From: Stomoxys calcitrans
Lineage: Eukaryota; Arthropoda; Insecta; Diptera; Muscidae
Direction of reading: 5' to 3'
NCBI RefSeq assembly: GCF_963082655.1
Contig: NC_081554.1
Span: 59,332,933-59,396,932 of the forward strand
Length of the DNA: 64,000 nucleotides
The notes under the pieces are model-generated. The model worked only from the letters and a program-made list of their open reading frames with translations. It searched no databases and was not told where the DNA came from. The position numbers were made by a program, and so were the translations under genes. This document shows, in pieces, positions 21,673 to 33,270 of the stretch; the first letter of the stretch is position 1; every line of letters begins with the position of its first letter.

Positions 21673-22950
21673 CAAGTAAAAGCGTGCTAGGTTCGGTCAG
21701 GTCGAATCTTGGGACACCACAGATTCTGCTAAAAATTTATACAAAATAATTTTTGTTGTAGGGCATAATTTTATTCTACATATCAAACTACTGTCAGACC
21801 AGCTAAAACTAAAGCATCTAGGAACCGAACAACAATGATCGAGAGATCGGTTTTCATGGGAGCTATATCAGGTTATAGACTGAATTTGGACACATTTCGC
21901 ACAGTTGTTGGAAGTCGTATCAGAACTTCGCATGCAAAATTTCAGCCTAATTGGACAAAAATTGCGGCTTGTAAGGACTCAAGAAATCAAATCGGGAGAT
22001 AGGTTTATATGGGAGCTATATTAGGTTAAAGATCGATTTAGACCGTACTTGGCACAGTTGTTGGAAATCATAACAAAACACTAGATGTTCGATTTCAGCC
22101 AAATCGGACAACAATTGCGGCTTGTAAGGGCTCAAGAAGTCAAATCGGCAGATCGATTTATATGGGAGCTATATCAGGTTATAGACCGATTTGTACGGTA
22201 CTTGGCACAGTTGTTGGTCATAACAGAACACTACATGCAAAATTTCTGTCAAATCGGATAAAAATTGCGGCTTCCGGGGGCTCAAGAAGTCAAATTGGGA
22301 GATCGATTTATATGGGAGCTATATGAGGTTATAGACCGATTTGGAACATGCCTAACACAGTTGTTGAAGGTCATAACAGAACATCGCATGCAAATTTTTA
22401 GCCTAATCGGACTAAAATTGCGGCTTGTAAGGGCTCAGGAAATCAAATCGGGCAATCGATTTGTACAGTACTTGGCACAGTTTTTAAAAGTCATAACAGA
22501 ACACATCATGCAAAACTTCAGCCAAATCGGGCGAAAATTGCGGCTTCCAGGGGCTCAAGAATTCAAATCAGGGAACAGATTGTATGGGAGCTATATCAGG
22601 TTATAGGCCGATGTGGATCTTACTTGGCGCAGTTGTTGGAAGTTATAACAGAACAATACTTGCAAATTTTCAGCCAAATCGAACAAAAATTGCGGCTTGC
22701 AGGGGCTCAAGAAGTCAATTTGGGAGATCGGTTTATATGGGAGCTATATCAGGTTATAAACCGATTTGGACCATAGTCGACACAGGAATTGAAAGTCATA
22801 ACAGAAAACTACATGCAAAATTTCGGCCAAACCGGACAAAACTTGCGGCTTCCAAGGTCTCAAAAAGTCAAATCGGGAGATCGGTTTATATGGGAGCTAT
22901 ATCTAAATCTGAGGGAATTTCTTTGAAATTCACCAATAATATCAACGCAT
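21673..22950 (-). mobile_element. HP element with palindrome end, far end lost
   Basis: The left end has CAAGTAAAAGCGTGC and a weakened palindrome ttcggtcaggtcgaa. About eight type-2 monomers follow (tcatgggagctatatcaggt, 'acagttgttggaagtc', 'ttgcggcttgtaagg'). It stops in a monomer near 22945 where LINE zinc-finger sequence begins. The conserved gacggacgg block is absent. Confidence 0.7.
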
Positions 22951-22954
22951 AAGA

Positions 22955-23085
22955 AAACACCTCGTGCACTGTCTGATTGGAAAACATGCTGACAGGCTAA
23001 AGTTTGCAAGTAACGATTTCAGCAGAAGCTGCAAGGACTTTGACGAAGAGGAGGCTATATAACATCTGACATGTGTGTGTGTGTG
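22955..23085 (+). pseudogene. Zinc-knuckle fragment of a non-LTR element
   Basis: The frame reads C-L-I-G-K-H-A-D-R-L-K-F-A-S-N-D-F, then SRSCKDFDEEEAI-stop-HLTCVC. This matches the CxxC...HxxCxC end of LINE ORF2 proteins, with the first Cys mutated to Ser and one stop. It differs from the family A and B knuckles. A GT tract follows, then an HP element. Confidence 0.5.
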
Positions 23086-23095
23086 GCAGGCAAAA

Positions 23096-23665
23096 CAAGT
23101 AAAAGCATGCTAAGTTCGGCTGGGCCTAATTTGGGTCCCAACATCGGACCCGAATATGGTTCAAATTGGAATGTAGCTCTCATATAGACCGATCTGGAGA
23201 TATGGGGTCCAAAGCCAATAAAAGCTTAATTTCAAATCCGACTTCGCTGAAATTTGGAACAAAGAGTTATTTTTAGCGACCCGATATCCGACCTAAATAT
23301 GGTTTTCATTGGACTTTATTTAGATATAGCTCCCACATAGACCGATGTCCCGATAAAGGGTCTGAAGCCCTTAGGAGCTTTATTTTTTATCCGATTTCGC
23401 TGATAGCCCGCTATCGTGATTTCGAAAGATGTAGGAACGGACGGCCGGACATGGATAGTTCGACTCAGAATGTAGAGACAATCTAGACTATAAACACTGC
23501 GGTGGCGCAGATCAAAATTTCGAAGTTTTAAGTCAAGTTGGCTATATCAGGCCATAGATTGATTTAGACCATAATTGGCACAATTGTACGAAGTCATACC
23601 TAACAGCCAAAATCTAGAAGCTCAAGAAGTTAAATTGGAAGATCGGTTTATATGGCAGCTACATC
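23096..23665 (-). mobile_element. HP element remnants, mixed
   Basis: A palindrome end (CAAGTAAAAGCATGC, ttcggctgggcctaa) is followed by about 300 bp in which the monomers run in the opposite orientation to the end (tagaccgatctggagatatg; aatccgacttcgctgaaatt). Then come a far-end block (aacggacggccggacatgga, 23434) and further monomer sequence in the usual orientation up to 23665. The opposed orientations suggest an internal rearrangement or two overlapping copies. Confidence 0.55.
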
Positions 23666-25765
23666 AAAACATCGGCACCTAAGTCGATTCACGTCTGGTA
23701 TTGTGTCTCCATAAAAGTGACAGTGTCTGTTAGCCTTGAAAGCCGAGCAATGACATAGGAAATGCTTAAACATCTCACCATCTTCCCCACATGTCCTACA
23801 CATGCAATAACTTGCCGCAGCTATTCCAGATAAGTGAGCTCGTAGTCCCATAGGTGCCGTTATGATACTAAAAGCTATACTGACCTTCTTCTTACTTTCT
23901 CTCAGTAATAGCCTCTTCTTCTCACGATCAGGAACTTGCCATGGAATTTTCATCGACCTATTAACCGTTTCGTTATTTCACAATCTTTCATGCCCGTTCA
24001 TCGCCCAAGCCCTCAACTGGGACTTCGTTGCCCCAAAAGGCTTCGGTTAACCAAGAGTCTGCTCCTTCATTCTCCTCTTACCATGCTTTGGCCCAGTACC
24101 CAAACAGTGCGGATTGTGCCATCCTAAGAGAAGGGGATTATCACCTTCTTACACTCCAAGACTGTTCGTGACATTACTGTCCTGGTTGTTCTTGGACTGT
24201 ACTCGGCTCACTCGGTGTCCTTGCGCTAACGCCACACCACCTCACGCATTGAGCGATCGCCCGGATTTCCGCCTGCTGTACCTATTATGGCCAGGCAGTC
24301 GGAAATAGATCTCAATCCCTGGTTTTTCAATGAAAGCCCCCAGATACACTCTGTCCTCTAGCTTTGATCCATGGGTTTAGCATGAATTTCAGATTACAAA
24401 ATCCAGAGTTCCCTTAATCCAAGTAATTAGTGTTGGCAGCAGTGTCTCGGACTCGATCTCAAGTATCGTCTCAGTTATTCCAATGAAAACTTCTTCCATT
24501 CCTTCCAGGTTATCTAACGTCTCCTCGACTATATCGCGATGGTATGACCTGCTCCTATTCTCTATCCATTCTTCCATCGCCTTTTGCCTTATAGCCGCAG
24601 TGTCTGTTTCATACTTCATCTGTATGGCAGTTTACTGTCCTGTCACCTCACGCATTCTGTGATCATCCGTATCCCCGCCTTCAGGACCGTATTATGGGGA
24701 AGCAATTGAAAACAGATGTCAGTCCTTGGGTTCTCAATGTAGACCCCCAGGCTCAATCTATCCTCTATCTTTGATCCATCCAGGAAGCATGATCTTCCAG
24801 ATTACAATTCCAGAGTTACGTCAATCTAAGTATTTGCCGCTGGCATCAGTGCCTCTCACTCGACCTCAAGTGTCGTCTCAGGTATCCCAATTCCTTCAGA
24901 CATCTTCCATTTCTTCCAGGTTTCCTATCTTCGACTCGATTATGCCACGATGTTATGACATTAAGTCTCATAGCCGCAGTGGCTGCCTCACACTTAATCT
25001 GTGTGGCTCCGGCGCCCTAGTGGGCACGGACCTTATCGCCCCGCCTATGCCAAGACAATATATTATCTAATTCTGTTATATTATCTTATATTACCGAGGC
25101 GTAAGTAAGTAGCCGTCCAATCATGCTCCTGTGGAGTCAATGTACTATTCTCGGATTCAGGCCCCATTTCGAGCCTACGGCCCGTCTACATAGTGCTCAA
25201 CATCTGGGAGCCTTCAGAGCCTCCTTTCCAAGATCACACCCAATCATTTGACCTTGTCTGACATCGAAATCGTCTTGTTGTGGAAACGTGGTGCATCAAA
25301 TTGGACCACCTTCGCCTTTTTCGTGCAGATTTCAATCTTATATGGGTTTACATTGAGACCCGTAGGTGTAGCCCAGTCGTATGCCATCTCCGAGACCCTT
25401 TTCGACACTTCTACTTAGCGGATTCAGATCCTTTCGTATTAGAAGTATTATAACATCGTCTGCATGTCAGACGGGTTCAAATCCCTCTTCAGTCTGCATC
25501 CGTGATAGGTTATTTATAGTGGTCACCCATAGGAGTGGCGAAAAAATGTCCACTGTGGCATACCCTGTGCCAATTTCTCTCTTGTCATGAGACTCACAAT
25601 TTATCCACCTGTTCCTTAGCATATGGTTTATCTAGTCTAAGGAGCTGGTCGATTCGGTACTGATCTAAGGATTGGATCATTGCTTTGGTTCACACATTGT
25701 TAAAAGCCTCCTCGATATCAATGCGTACGTCTTGGCTTCGAAGGATTCTTCTATTTTATGCACAA

Positions 25766-27341
25766 TGTAGCGTGTCACCCTATGTCTGATTGGAGTAGAG
25801 CGACATCTGGTTTTGAACAGTCACGTTTTTATGGCAACTAGGGAATACAACCCTGCGCTACCACCATATGTTACCTCCACATACAAATGTGACCACTACA
25901 ACGACACTTCAAAGAAACATATGTTTTTTGTTTTTGCTATTTTGGAAAAGCAAATTTCATGATGGTTCCTCGGGGGACAGGATGGCTTGGGGGAACCATG
26001 ATGGTCAGTATGTGGAGGATGACAAGTTCTTTTTTCGATTGGATCTTGGCAGCAAACGGAGGTGGAGCCATCAGTAAATATAAAAAAATTAAACACAAGT
26101 GAATTAACAAAAGAAAAATTTAATGTGTTTATTGAGCGGTGTCACAGAATAAACAAAGTGGTGAAAACTAAAGAAATAATTTAAAACAAATGTAAAGTTT
26201 TAGTGAACATCTTAAAGCTATAGAAAATGTTACAAATATAAGGCAAAATTCTAAAAACGGTATATGTGTATATATATATATATATATATCTATGAAAACT
26301 TTACAATAATTTAAAATAACTTGAAAAATAAAATAATAAATGAAATCGGAAAGCTTAAAGAAAGTTAAGCTGAAAAAAAACCTGTTAAAGAAAAGGAAAC
26401 ATTTAGTAAAGAAGAAAACACTGAAAAGAAATAGAAAAAAAGTCAAAGCATGTAATGTAAAGTTTAAAGCTAAAAACTTAAGTCTAAAAATAAAAGCGAA
26501 AGTCAAGACTCCTCCACCTCCACTGCCACACGTATAAAAGACTTCAGCTGCTGCAATTGGCATATCCACAACTCCTGTCGCTACTCCACCGAGGGACCTA
26601 GACGCTGTCGCATACCCCAGTGTCCATAAGGTAGTCCAAAAAGTTTCTCTGACCATAAACAGACAGGCATACAGACGGTTGACTCTCGACGGATTTATTT
26701 TTGCTAATTTTGATCCAAACTACTGTTTTTGCTTAAAGTAAATGTTTTACGAAAAATTTGTTAGTCTTGATAACTTGAATTTTAATTTCTTAACTACCTT
26801 TTCTTTGGTCATTACAAGTTTAGTTATAAATGTCAAAATTGAGAGTATCAGGGAGGTTGTGACCTCCAAATAAAGCAGTGCCGAATTTTGTACGAATGTT
26901 AGAATGAAATATTTTTTTTCTTTTCTTTTTTTTCTTTCCCATGAAGGGATAGAAGACTAAAGAAAGGGGAAGGAATGGTGTAATGAACAGGTGAGTAAGC
27001 TTTTGGGGTACTCCGATTTAGTGGGCCACGGGAGTACCATGGTTTGGGGAGGGTTAGGCCGAGGCATGCCATGGAAGACCGGCATGCCAGCGAACCGATA
27101 AAGACATTTTTCCTGTGTGTTTAATTTCAAGTGTTTGCGTACCCGCTGTATTTGTCCATCCACAAGCTGGTTGATTTTAGTTTTTTTTTTGTGCCTCCTT
27201 TTTGGCAATAGGTGTTGGCAAAGAACCGCGCCCCATCCACTGAGCCATAGCCGGAGCTCAACCGCCAGCAGCCAGCGCCCGCCAGCATCTATTGCCACTC
27301 CAGAGAAAAGGTGGAGCGACCTCCTATGGGGGTACGTGACA
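25766..27341. mobile_element. LTR-like insertion (probable solo LTR), 4-bp TSD
   Basis: It interrupts LINE A coding sequence precisely: the uninterrupted LINE reads gcacaacctcgtgc (as at 51.1 kb), whereas here gcACAA is followed by 1576 bp starting TGTAGCG and ending GTGACA, then ACAAcctcgtgc. The direct repeat ACAA (25762-25765, 27342-27345) is a 4-bp target duplication and the insert has TG...CA termini, both usual for Ty3/gypsy-type LTRs. No internal LTR pair, tRNA primer site or polyprotein is seen, so a long solo LTR is the simplest reading; a non-autonomous element with weak terminal inverted similarity (TGTCACGTAC at the other end) is the alternative. It contains a TA microsatellite (26268-26290). 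Confidence 0.65.
26340..26740 (+). pseudogene. Lysine-rich ORF inside the LTR-like insertion, one in-frame stop
   Basis: It starts with ATG at 26340. The first 65 codons are extremely Lys-rich (KKVKLKKNLLKKRKHLVKKK) and end in a proline run (TPPPPLPHV). A TAA at 26535-26537 is followed in the same frame by about 67 more open codons (KTSAAAIGISTTPVATPPRD, then VVQKVSLTINRQAYRRLTLD). No family is recognised. A basic, Pro-rich N-terminus could be a Gag-like remnant, but an A-rich chance frame is equally possible. The start is simply the first ATG. Confidence 0.3.
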
Positions 27342-27489
27342 ACAACCTCGTGCAGTGCAGTTTTCACCGACCTTCCTTTGATGTAGTCATGCTGTTTGTA
27401 TTTGAGTAGTTTGGTGGATGATCATCTCTTTATTGTGGTATCGTCAATGCGTTCCGGGGTTTGAAGTAGAAAGGGAGTAAGGCTAATTT

Positions 27490-28235
27490 TCTAAAACTTA
27501 ATGGTTTCCTGTCTAAATCGCCTTAGAACATGTCTAAATCGACTTACAGGATGACGAAACGAGTACACGCCCATACTATCATGGAAGGTAAAGCAAGATA
27601 AGATTCACATTTTATACAGTCAGTTTAACCCGGATCACCCTGGGGTTTCCTTATGGAAACGCAAACATTTTTGTTGGTTTCTATAAAATTGCAACAGTTT
27701 GACATAAAGAAGTAAGTCTTCATGTTTTCACAGGTGGCAAGTGCATCTTTCAAACAAGTGGTAATTCGGTTTAAGATATAATGTTGATATTGTTAAAGTT
27801 GCCTAGTTGCTTTTTAAAGTGTGTTCTTTCTACTGATGTGCTTACGCAGGCCACTAGTCACCACGGTCCATGTCATCCTCATGACCGCGATCACATCAAG
27901 TCCACTACACTCTTACCAGTATTTACTATTGCTCTACGGAGAATATACTATAGTCCTTGACCTAGTGACAAGGCAGCCCTCGACTCCACACGTGGGCATT
28001 GCCAAAACCTTCCCACTGGTTAAACAAATCCCAATCCCAGGGAGTACTTAACCAGGCTTCAACTGAAGCCTCATGCTCCGAGAGAGTACCTATGTGGTCT
28101 TTAACCACTGCTTCTCACGATAAGCACATACTCTGCAGATCGGTTGCAGCACACGCTATATAAAACCTTAAGCTACCAGAATATAAACTATTGAATATCT
28201 CAAACCCCAAAAATAAAGGGTCTAATTCATAAATC
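27490..28235. other. Unrecognised non-coding DNA
   Basis: No repeat landmark is seen and the only frame (27821-28051, 76 codons) has no recognisable motif. It runs from the 5' end of the LINE A copy to the next MITE. Confidence 0.4.
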
Positions 28236-28237
28236 TA

Positions 28238-28475
28238 TTGGGTTGCCCAAAAAGTAATTGCGGATTTTTCATATAGTCGGCGTTGACAAACTTTTTTCAC
28301 AGCTTGTGACTCTGTAATTGCATTCTTTCTTCTGTTAGTTATCAGCTGTTACTTTTAGCTTGCTTTAGAAAAAAAGTGTAAAAAAAGTATATTTGATTAA
28401 AGTTCATTCTAAGTTTTATTAAAAATGCATTTACTTTCTTTTAAAAAATCCGCAATTACTTTTTGGGCAACCCAA
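28238..28475 (+). mobile_element. MITE copy, TA on both sides
   Basis: 238 bp flanked by TA (28236-28237, 28476-28477), with matching ttgggttgcccaaaaagtaa TIRs. It is the best preserved of the four full copies and differs from the 11901 and 13089 copies by only a few substitutions and indels. Confidence 0.9.
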
Positions 28476-28479
28476 TACA

Positions 28480-29000
28480 TTAATCTTTGCGAATACCGAT
28501 GAAAGAATACAAATAACAAATAATTTATAATAGGGCAGGACAAATTTGTGAGAGGAACTGTATTCGTCGTTAAAACCTTTTTAAATATGGCAAAAGTTGG
28601 ATATCCTTTCTTCTTCTAATTAAATTTTCTAAAGAGTTTGGTTGATAAACTAAAAGAAAAATCAATGTTGACGTCATGCTTCAGTTCTTTTTTCTTTTAA
28701 ACAATAGGCCTTGCCGTAATTTCGATTACACACTACGATGGAAACATGTTTCATCTCCATTTGGGATTGCAAATGCAATTTTAATGACAATTACACTACA
28801 CTATAGCACATTTACCACAATAACGAGTCTCGTGGCATTGGCATGCCTTAATGCTGTAACTATGCGGCAAAAGTGTCCCTGAGCTTATGTCCCACAGTTG
28901 TATTGTGCGAAAAATTTTCCAGAGGCAGAAATATGGTATCAAAGGGATTTATATTAGGCCTCTAGAAGCATTAAAAGTAAGCTACTAAGCTTTATAAAAT
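28480..29000. other. Unrecognised AT-rich DNA
   Basis: No repeat landmark or convincing frame. A 68-codon frame at 28676-28882 shows no family. Confidence 0.4.
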
Positions 29001-29004
29001 AAGC

Positions 29005-30331
29005 CTTACATTGCTTCTACTCAAAACCAAGGAACGTATTGTGGATACCATGATATGGAGTACCACATGCAGCAATTTAACGCACCACGTTTCCTCAATA
29101 AGACGATTTCGATATCTGACAAGCTCAAATACTTAGGTGTGATCTTGGACAGGAAACTGAATTGGAAGTGTCACATTCAGGAGCTTACTGAGAAGGCTCA
29201 CGGAAGTTGGGCACTATGTAGACGGGCCGTAGGCTCGAAATGGGGCCTGAATCCTAGGATAGTCCACTGGCTCTACAGGAGCGTGATTAGACCAATACTT
29301 CCTTACGCCTCAGTAGTTTGGGGGACTGCTATGGAGAAAAAGTGCAACCATAAGGACCATACAACAGGTTCAGAGAAAATGTTGTCTTGGCATAGACGGA
29401 GCGATGAGGACCACGCCCTCTAGGGCACTGGAAACTACTCTAGATATACGAGCCATTGACATAAAGATTAAATGTAAGGCAGCCACTATGACTATGAGAC
29501 TTAAGGCGATGTGAGAATGGATTGAGGATGGGAGCAGCTCATACCATCGCGGTATAATCGAGGCGACGATAGGAAACCTGGAAGGAAGGGGAGAGGTTTC
29601 CGATCGGATACCTGAGATGAAACTTCTAGTCGAGTGTGACGCACTGCTGCCATCGGCAAAGTCTTGGATTGACGCAACCCTAGTATTGCCATCTGGAAGA
29701 TCATGTTACACGGATGGATCAAAGCTAAAGGACAGAGTGGGCCTGGGGGTTTACATTGAAAACCCAGTGACTGACATCTGTTTTAGGCTGCCTGACCATA
29801 ATACGGTCCTGCAGGCGGAGATCCGGGCGATCACGGCATGCGTGAAGTGGTGTGGTGCTAACGCGAGGACGTCGAGTGTGAACATCTTTACCGACAGTAA
29901 AATTGGCATAAGGGCAGTCTTGCAGTGTCAGAAGGAGATTAACGCCGTCTCTGAGGATGGGAAAATCCGCATCGTTTGGGTGCCGGGCCATAACGGAGTA
30001 AGGGGAAATGAAAGGGCAGACGATTTGGCGGTGAAGGCCAGAGGGCTGCCATCAATAAACTTGGTTAACCCGAAGGCTTTCGGGTCGACGCAGTCCGAGT
30101 TAAGGGAGTGGGCGACGAATGTGCATGCAACATTGTGGAACAGCGAAACGGTCGGTAGGACGGCGAAAATCCTATGGGGGGATCCAGATCGTGAGAAGAA
30201 GAGGCTATTACTGAAAGGAAGCTAGAAGGAGGTCAGTATAGTTATGCTGTACTATAGCTAGGTGTATGTCCATAGTGGCACGGAGCGGATTAATATTTTC
30301 ACCCTCTTTTCAACCTAATCTAACCTTACAT
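29005..30331 (+). mobile_element. LINE family A copy with RT palm deleted
   Basis: A short N-terminal RT piece (LLLKTKERIVDTMI, about 29010-29050) joins directly to the thumb (QFNAPRFLNKTISISDKLKY, from 29070). The whole palm with blocks A-C is missing. Then follow the thumb, connection region, RNase H and a shortened 3' end: after ...DREKKRLLLKGS the zinc knuckle is absent and the conserved 3' UTR (catagtggcacggagcggat) follows at about 30265. The tail is ctaatctaacctta. A +1 insertion at 29344-29350 (gcaacca) shifts the frame; the same insertion occurs in the 49-52.7 kb copy. Confidence 0.8.
29617..30225 (+). pseudogene. RNase H domain of LINE A, longest open frame
   Basis: These 202 codons carry a recognisable RNase H fold in order: CYTDGSKLKDRVGLGVYIEN (first Asp), TVLQAEIRAITACVKW (Glu), SVNIFTDSKIGIRA (second Asp), and IVWVPGHNGVRGNERADDLA (His region and last Asp). 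All four acidic positions are present, so this is the best RNase H in the window. Compared with the 49-52.7 kb copy it lacks ten residues after GIRA (the TTRTVRSRT stretch). RNase H removes the RNA strand from RNA-DNA hybrids in retrotransposition. The Met at 29617 is internal; the real ORF2 start is far upstream and lost. Confidence 0.75.
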
Positions 30332-31970
30332 GCAGCGAGCAGTTTAAATATAAACAGTATGTCTATGTCATGGAAAGTTCGGTGGGGACTGACTCGCAAG
30401 AGGTTGTGCATAAAAATGAAGAATCTTTATGCCAATGAATCCCGATGCCAAGACGTACACTTTGGTGGTATACATTGACATCGAGGGGGCTTTTAACAAT
30501 GTGCATACCGACACACTGATCCTATCCCTAGATCAGAACTGGGCGAACCGGGTTCTAAGAGACTGCATAAATCATATGCTAAGGAACAGGTGGATGAATT
30601 GTGGATCCCATGACATCAATATAAGGGAGAAAGTGGCACAGGGCAAGCCACAGGGTGGCATTTTATCTCTAACTCCCATGAGTGACCACTATAGATAACC
30701 TATTACGGATGCTAATTCAGGAGGGATTTTAACCTCTCTGCTACACAGAAAATGCTACAATACTTTTAGGGGGTGACGATCTGATCTTGGAAAAAAAAAC
30801 TGAGCTGGAAATGTCTCATTCGGGAGAATACCGAGAGGGTTCACAGATGTTGGGCAATACGAAGACAAGTCGTAAGCTTGAAATGGGGTCTGAATCCGAG
30901 AATAGTTCACTGGTTCTACAGGAACATTATTAGACCAATACTTACTTACGCCTCAGTGGTTTGGTGGACTGCTATGGAGAAAAGTGAAACATAAGGATAA
31001 TACAACAGGTTCAGAGGACATGTTGCCTTGGCGTAGACGGATAGGCGATAAGAACCACCCCCACAAGGGCACTGCTGACTATTCTATTCTATTAAGTGTG
31101 AGGCAGCCACTTCAGCTATTAGACAAAAGGCGATGGGAGAATGGATAGAGAATAGTAGGGCATAACATCGCATTACAATCGATGCAACGATTGGGAACCT
31201 GAATGGCATGGGCGAGGTTTCCGATCGAATACCTGAGACGATAGTTGAGGACACGAGTGCGAGGCACTGCTGACAGCGGCGAATACTTGGACGGAACTAT
31301 GGAATTGCCATCTGAAAGTTCATGCCAAATGGATGGCTAGATAATAGAGTGCGCCTGGGGGTCTACATTGAGAACCCAGGGTCTGAGATCTGTTTCTAAC
31401 TGCCTGCCCATAATAGTTCCTGCAGACGGATATTTCGGCAATCTCGGAATGCGTAAGGTGGTGAGGTGTTAACACGAGGTTGCCGAATGTGAAGATTTTT
31501 ACGGACAGTAAACTGCCATAAAGACTAAGTGTGAGGCAGCCACTACGGCTTTGAGACATAAGGCGATGGAGAAATGGATAGAAGATAGAAACAATACACA
31601 CCATCAAGGTATAGGCGAAGCGACGATAGGAAATCTCGAAGGAATGAAAGAGGTTTCCGATAGGATATCTGAGACGGCACTTGAGGTAAAGTGCTAGGCA
31701 CTGTTGCCAGCGGCATTGTTTTGGATTGGCGGAAGTCTGATATTGCCTTCAGGAATTTTTTGCTACACCGATGGCTAGAGGACAAAGTGTGTCTGGGGGT
31801 CTACATTGAGACTCCAGGAACTGAGATCTGTTTCTGACTGCCTGACCATATTATGTCCATCAGGCGATCATAGAATGCTTGAGGTAGTTTGGTGTTAACG
31901 CGAGAACGTTGAGTGTGTACATCAGGCCAATAACCAGCACGGTAAGGTCACGCACAGTAATGGAGCGTTA
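30332..31970 (+). mobile_element. LINE family A copy with duplicated RNase H segment
   Basis: It abuts the previous copy at its 3' end. It starts in RT with NSMSMSWK, block A as VVYIDIEGAFNNV (30465-30505), block B as AQGKPQGGILSL (30637-30670). Block C (YADD) is damaged. After the thumb the connection/RNase H segment occurs twice: 31080-31525 and 31526-31960. It ends within RNase H at an HP element start (31971). The duplication junction matches the one in the 23.7-27.5 kb copy. Confidence 0.75.
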
Positions 31971-32985
31971 CAAGTAAAAGCGTGCTAAGTTCGGCAGGGC
32001 CGAGTCTTATATACCCTCTACCATGGATCGAATTTGTCATGTTTTATGAATGACTTTTTCAAATATATATGGGCTATATCAAGCTATTGGCCGATATGCA
32101 TCGTACTTGTCATGGTTGTTAGAAGTCATAGAAAAATCAACTCCAAATTTTAGGCAAATCAAGTAATAATTACACCCTCCAGAGGCTCAGAAAGTCATAT
32201 TGTGGGGTCGTCTTATATGGCAGCTATGCCAAGATATGAACCGACCATACATGGCTCAAGAAGTCAAATCGGGAAATGGGTTTATATGGCAGCTACATCA
32301 GGTTATGGACTGTCTAAGACCATACTTGGGAGAGTTATTGGAAGTCATACCAAGACGGCAAATCCCAAATTTCCACCAAAAATTTATAAGAATTGAGCCC
32401 TCTAGAGGCACAAAAACTCGAATCGGAAGATTGGTTTATATGGCAGTTATATCAGGTTATTTTAGCAAAATCAGATAAGAATTGCGCCTTCTAGACGCTC
32501 AAGAAGTCTAATCGGGAGATCACTTTATATGGCAGCTCTATCAGGTTATGAACCCTACTTGACACAGTTATATGAAGTTTTATCACAATACCACGTGCAA
32601 AATTTCAGACAAGTGGGATAAGAATTGCGCCATATGGGGATGAAGAATTCTAATCCGGAAATGGGTTTATTTGGGGCTATATCCGATTATAGACCGATTA
32701 AGACAACATATAGCACGCATGTTGAAGGTCATAGGAAAAGTCGTTGTGCAAAATTTAAGCTAAATCGGATAAGAATTGCGCCCTCTATAGGCTCAAAAAT
32801 TATGCTCGGGAGATCATTTTACATGGGAGCCATATCAGGTTATGAATCTATTTGGACCATACTTGGCATTGTTGCAAAGCATAACCGAGCTACACTAATA
32901 AGAAGTATTTGCGCAAAATTTCGAGCGCTTAGATTTACTCCTTCGAAAGTTTACGTGCTTTGAACAGACAAACGGACATCCTTTG
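31971..32985 (-). mobile_element. HP element, palindrome end and core, far end truncated
   Basis: CAAGTAAAAGCGTGC, palindrome variant ttcggcagggccgag and tataccctctaccatgga are at the left end. Type-2 monomers follow to 'ctccttcgaaagtttacgtg' and 'gaacagacaaacggacatcc', where the sequence changes to LINE A (minus). The far subterminal repeat is missing. Confidence 0.7.
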
Positions 32986-32989
32986 AGTA

Positions 32990-33268
32990 ATAACCTAGAC
33001 TTTTGATTATCCGGATCTTCCCATAATATTTTTTTTCCTCCTCCCAATCGTTTGGCCTTTCCACAGTATTATCTGTTCGTTTGTCGCTCACGCCCATAAC
33101 CAGGACTTCGTAGCCCGGAAAGGCTTCGGGTGAACAATGATTATTGACGACAGTCTACGGGCCTTTACGAGCAAAATGTCTGCTCGCTCATTGCTCCCTT
33201 ACTACTCTTTGACCCGGTACACAAACAACGCGTTTTGTACCATCATCAGAAAAGGTGTTTATCTCCTT
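32990..33268 (-). mobile_element. LINE A RNase H C-terminal fragment
   Basis: In complement it carries pieces equivalent to INAFSEDGKIRI (near 33245), the GHNG region, and the LPSINLVNPKAFGS region (caggacttcgtagcccggaa and ggcttcgggtgaacaatgat). It is heavily mutated and bounded on both sides by HP elements. Confidence 0.55.
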
Positions 33269-33270
33269 TT

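Larger units (their letters stand above)
23670..27485 (-). mobile_element. LINE family A copy split by an LTR-like insertion
   Basis: Read on minus, the RT begins near 27485 (LTPFLLQTPERIDDTTI; GRSVKTALHEVV), is interrupted by the 25766-27341 insertion, resumes with HKIEES at 25765, and continues through palm, thumb, connection, a duplicated RNase H region, and the knuckle (C-R-T-C-G-E-D-G-E-M-F-K-H-F-L-C-H-C, about 23795-23850). The 3' UTR is missing, lost at the HP junction near 23668. The RNase H/connection segment is present twice (about 24280-24640 and 24640-25010). Many stops are present. No target duplication was identified. Confidence 0.75.

Noticed and set aside
26957..27367. 136-codon minus frame
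   Set aside because: Its first residues (MKTALHEVV) are LINE A RT and the rest crosses the boundary into the LTR-like insertion, so it is a junction chimera.
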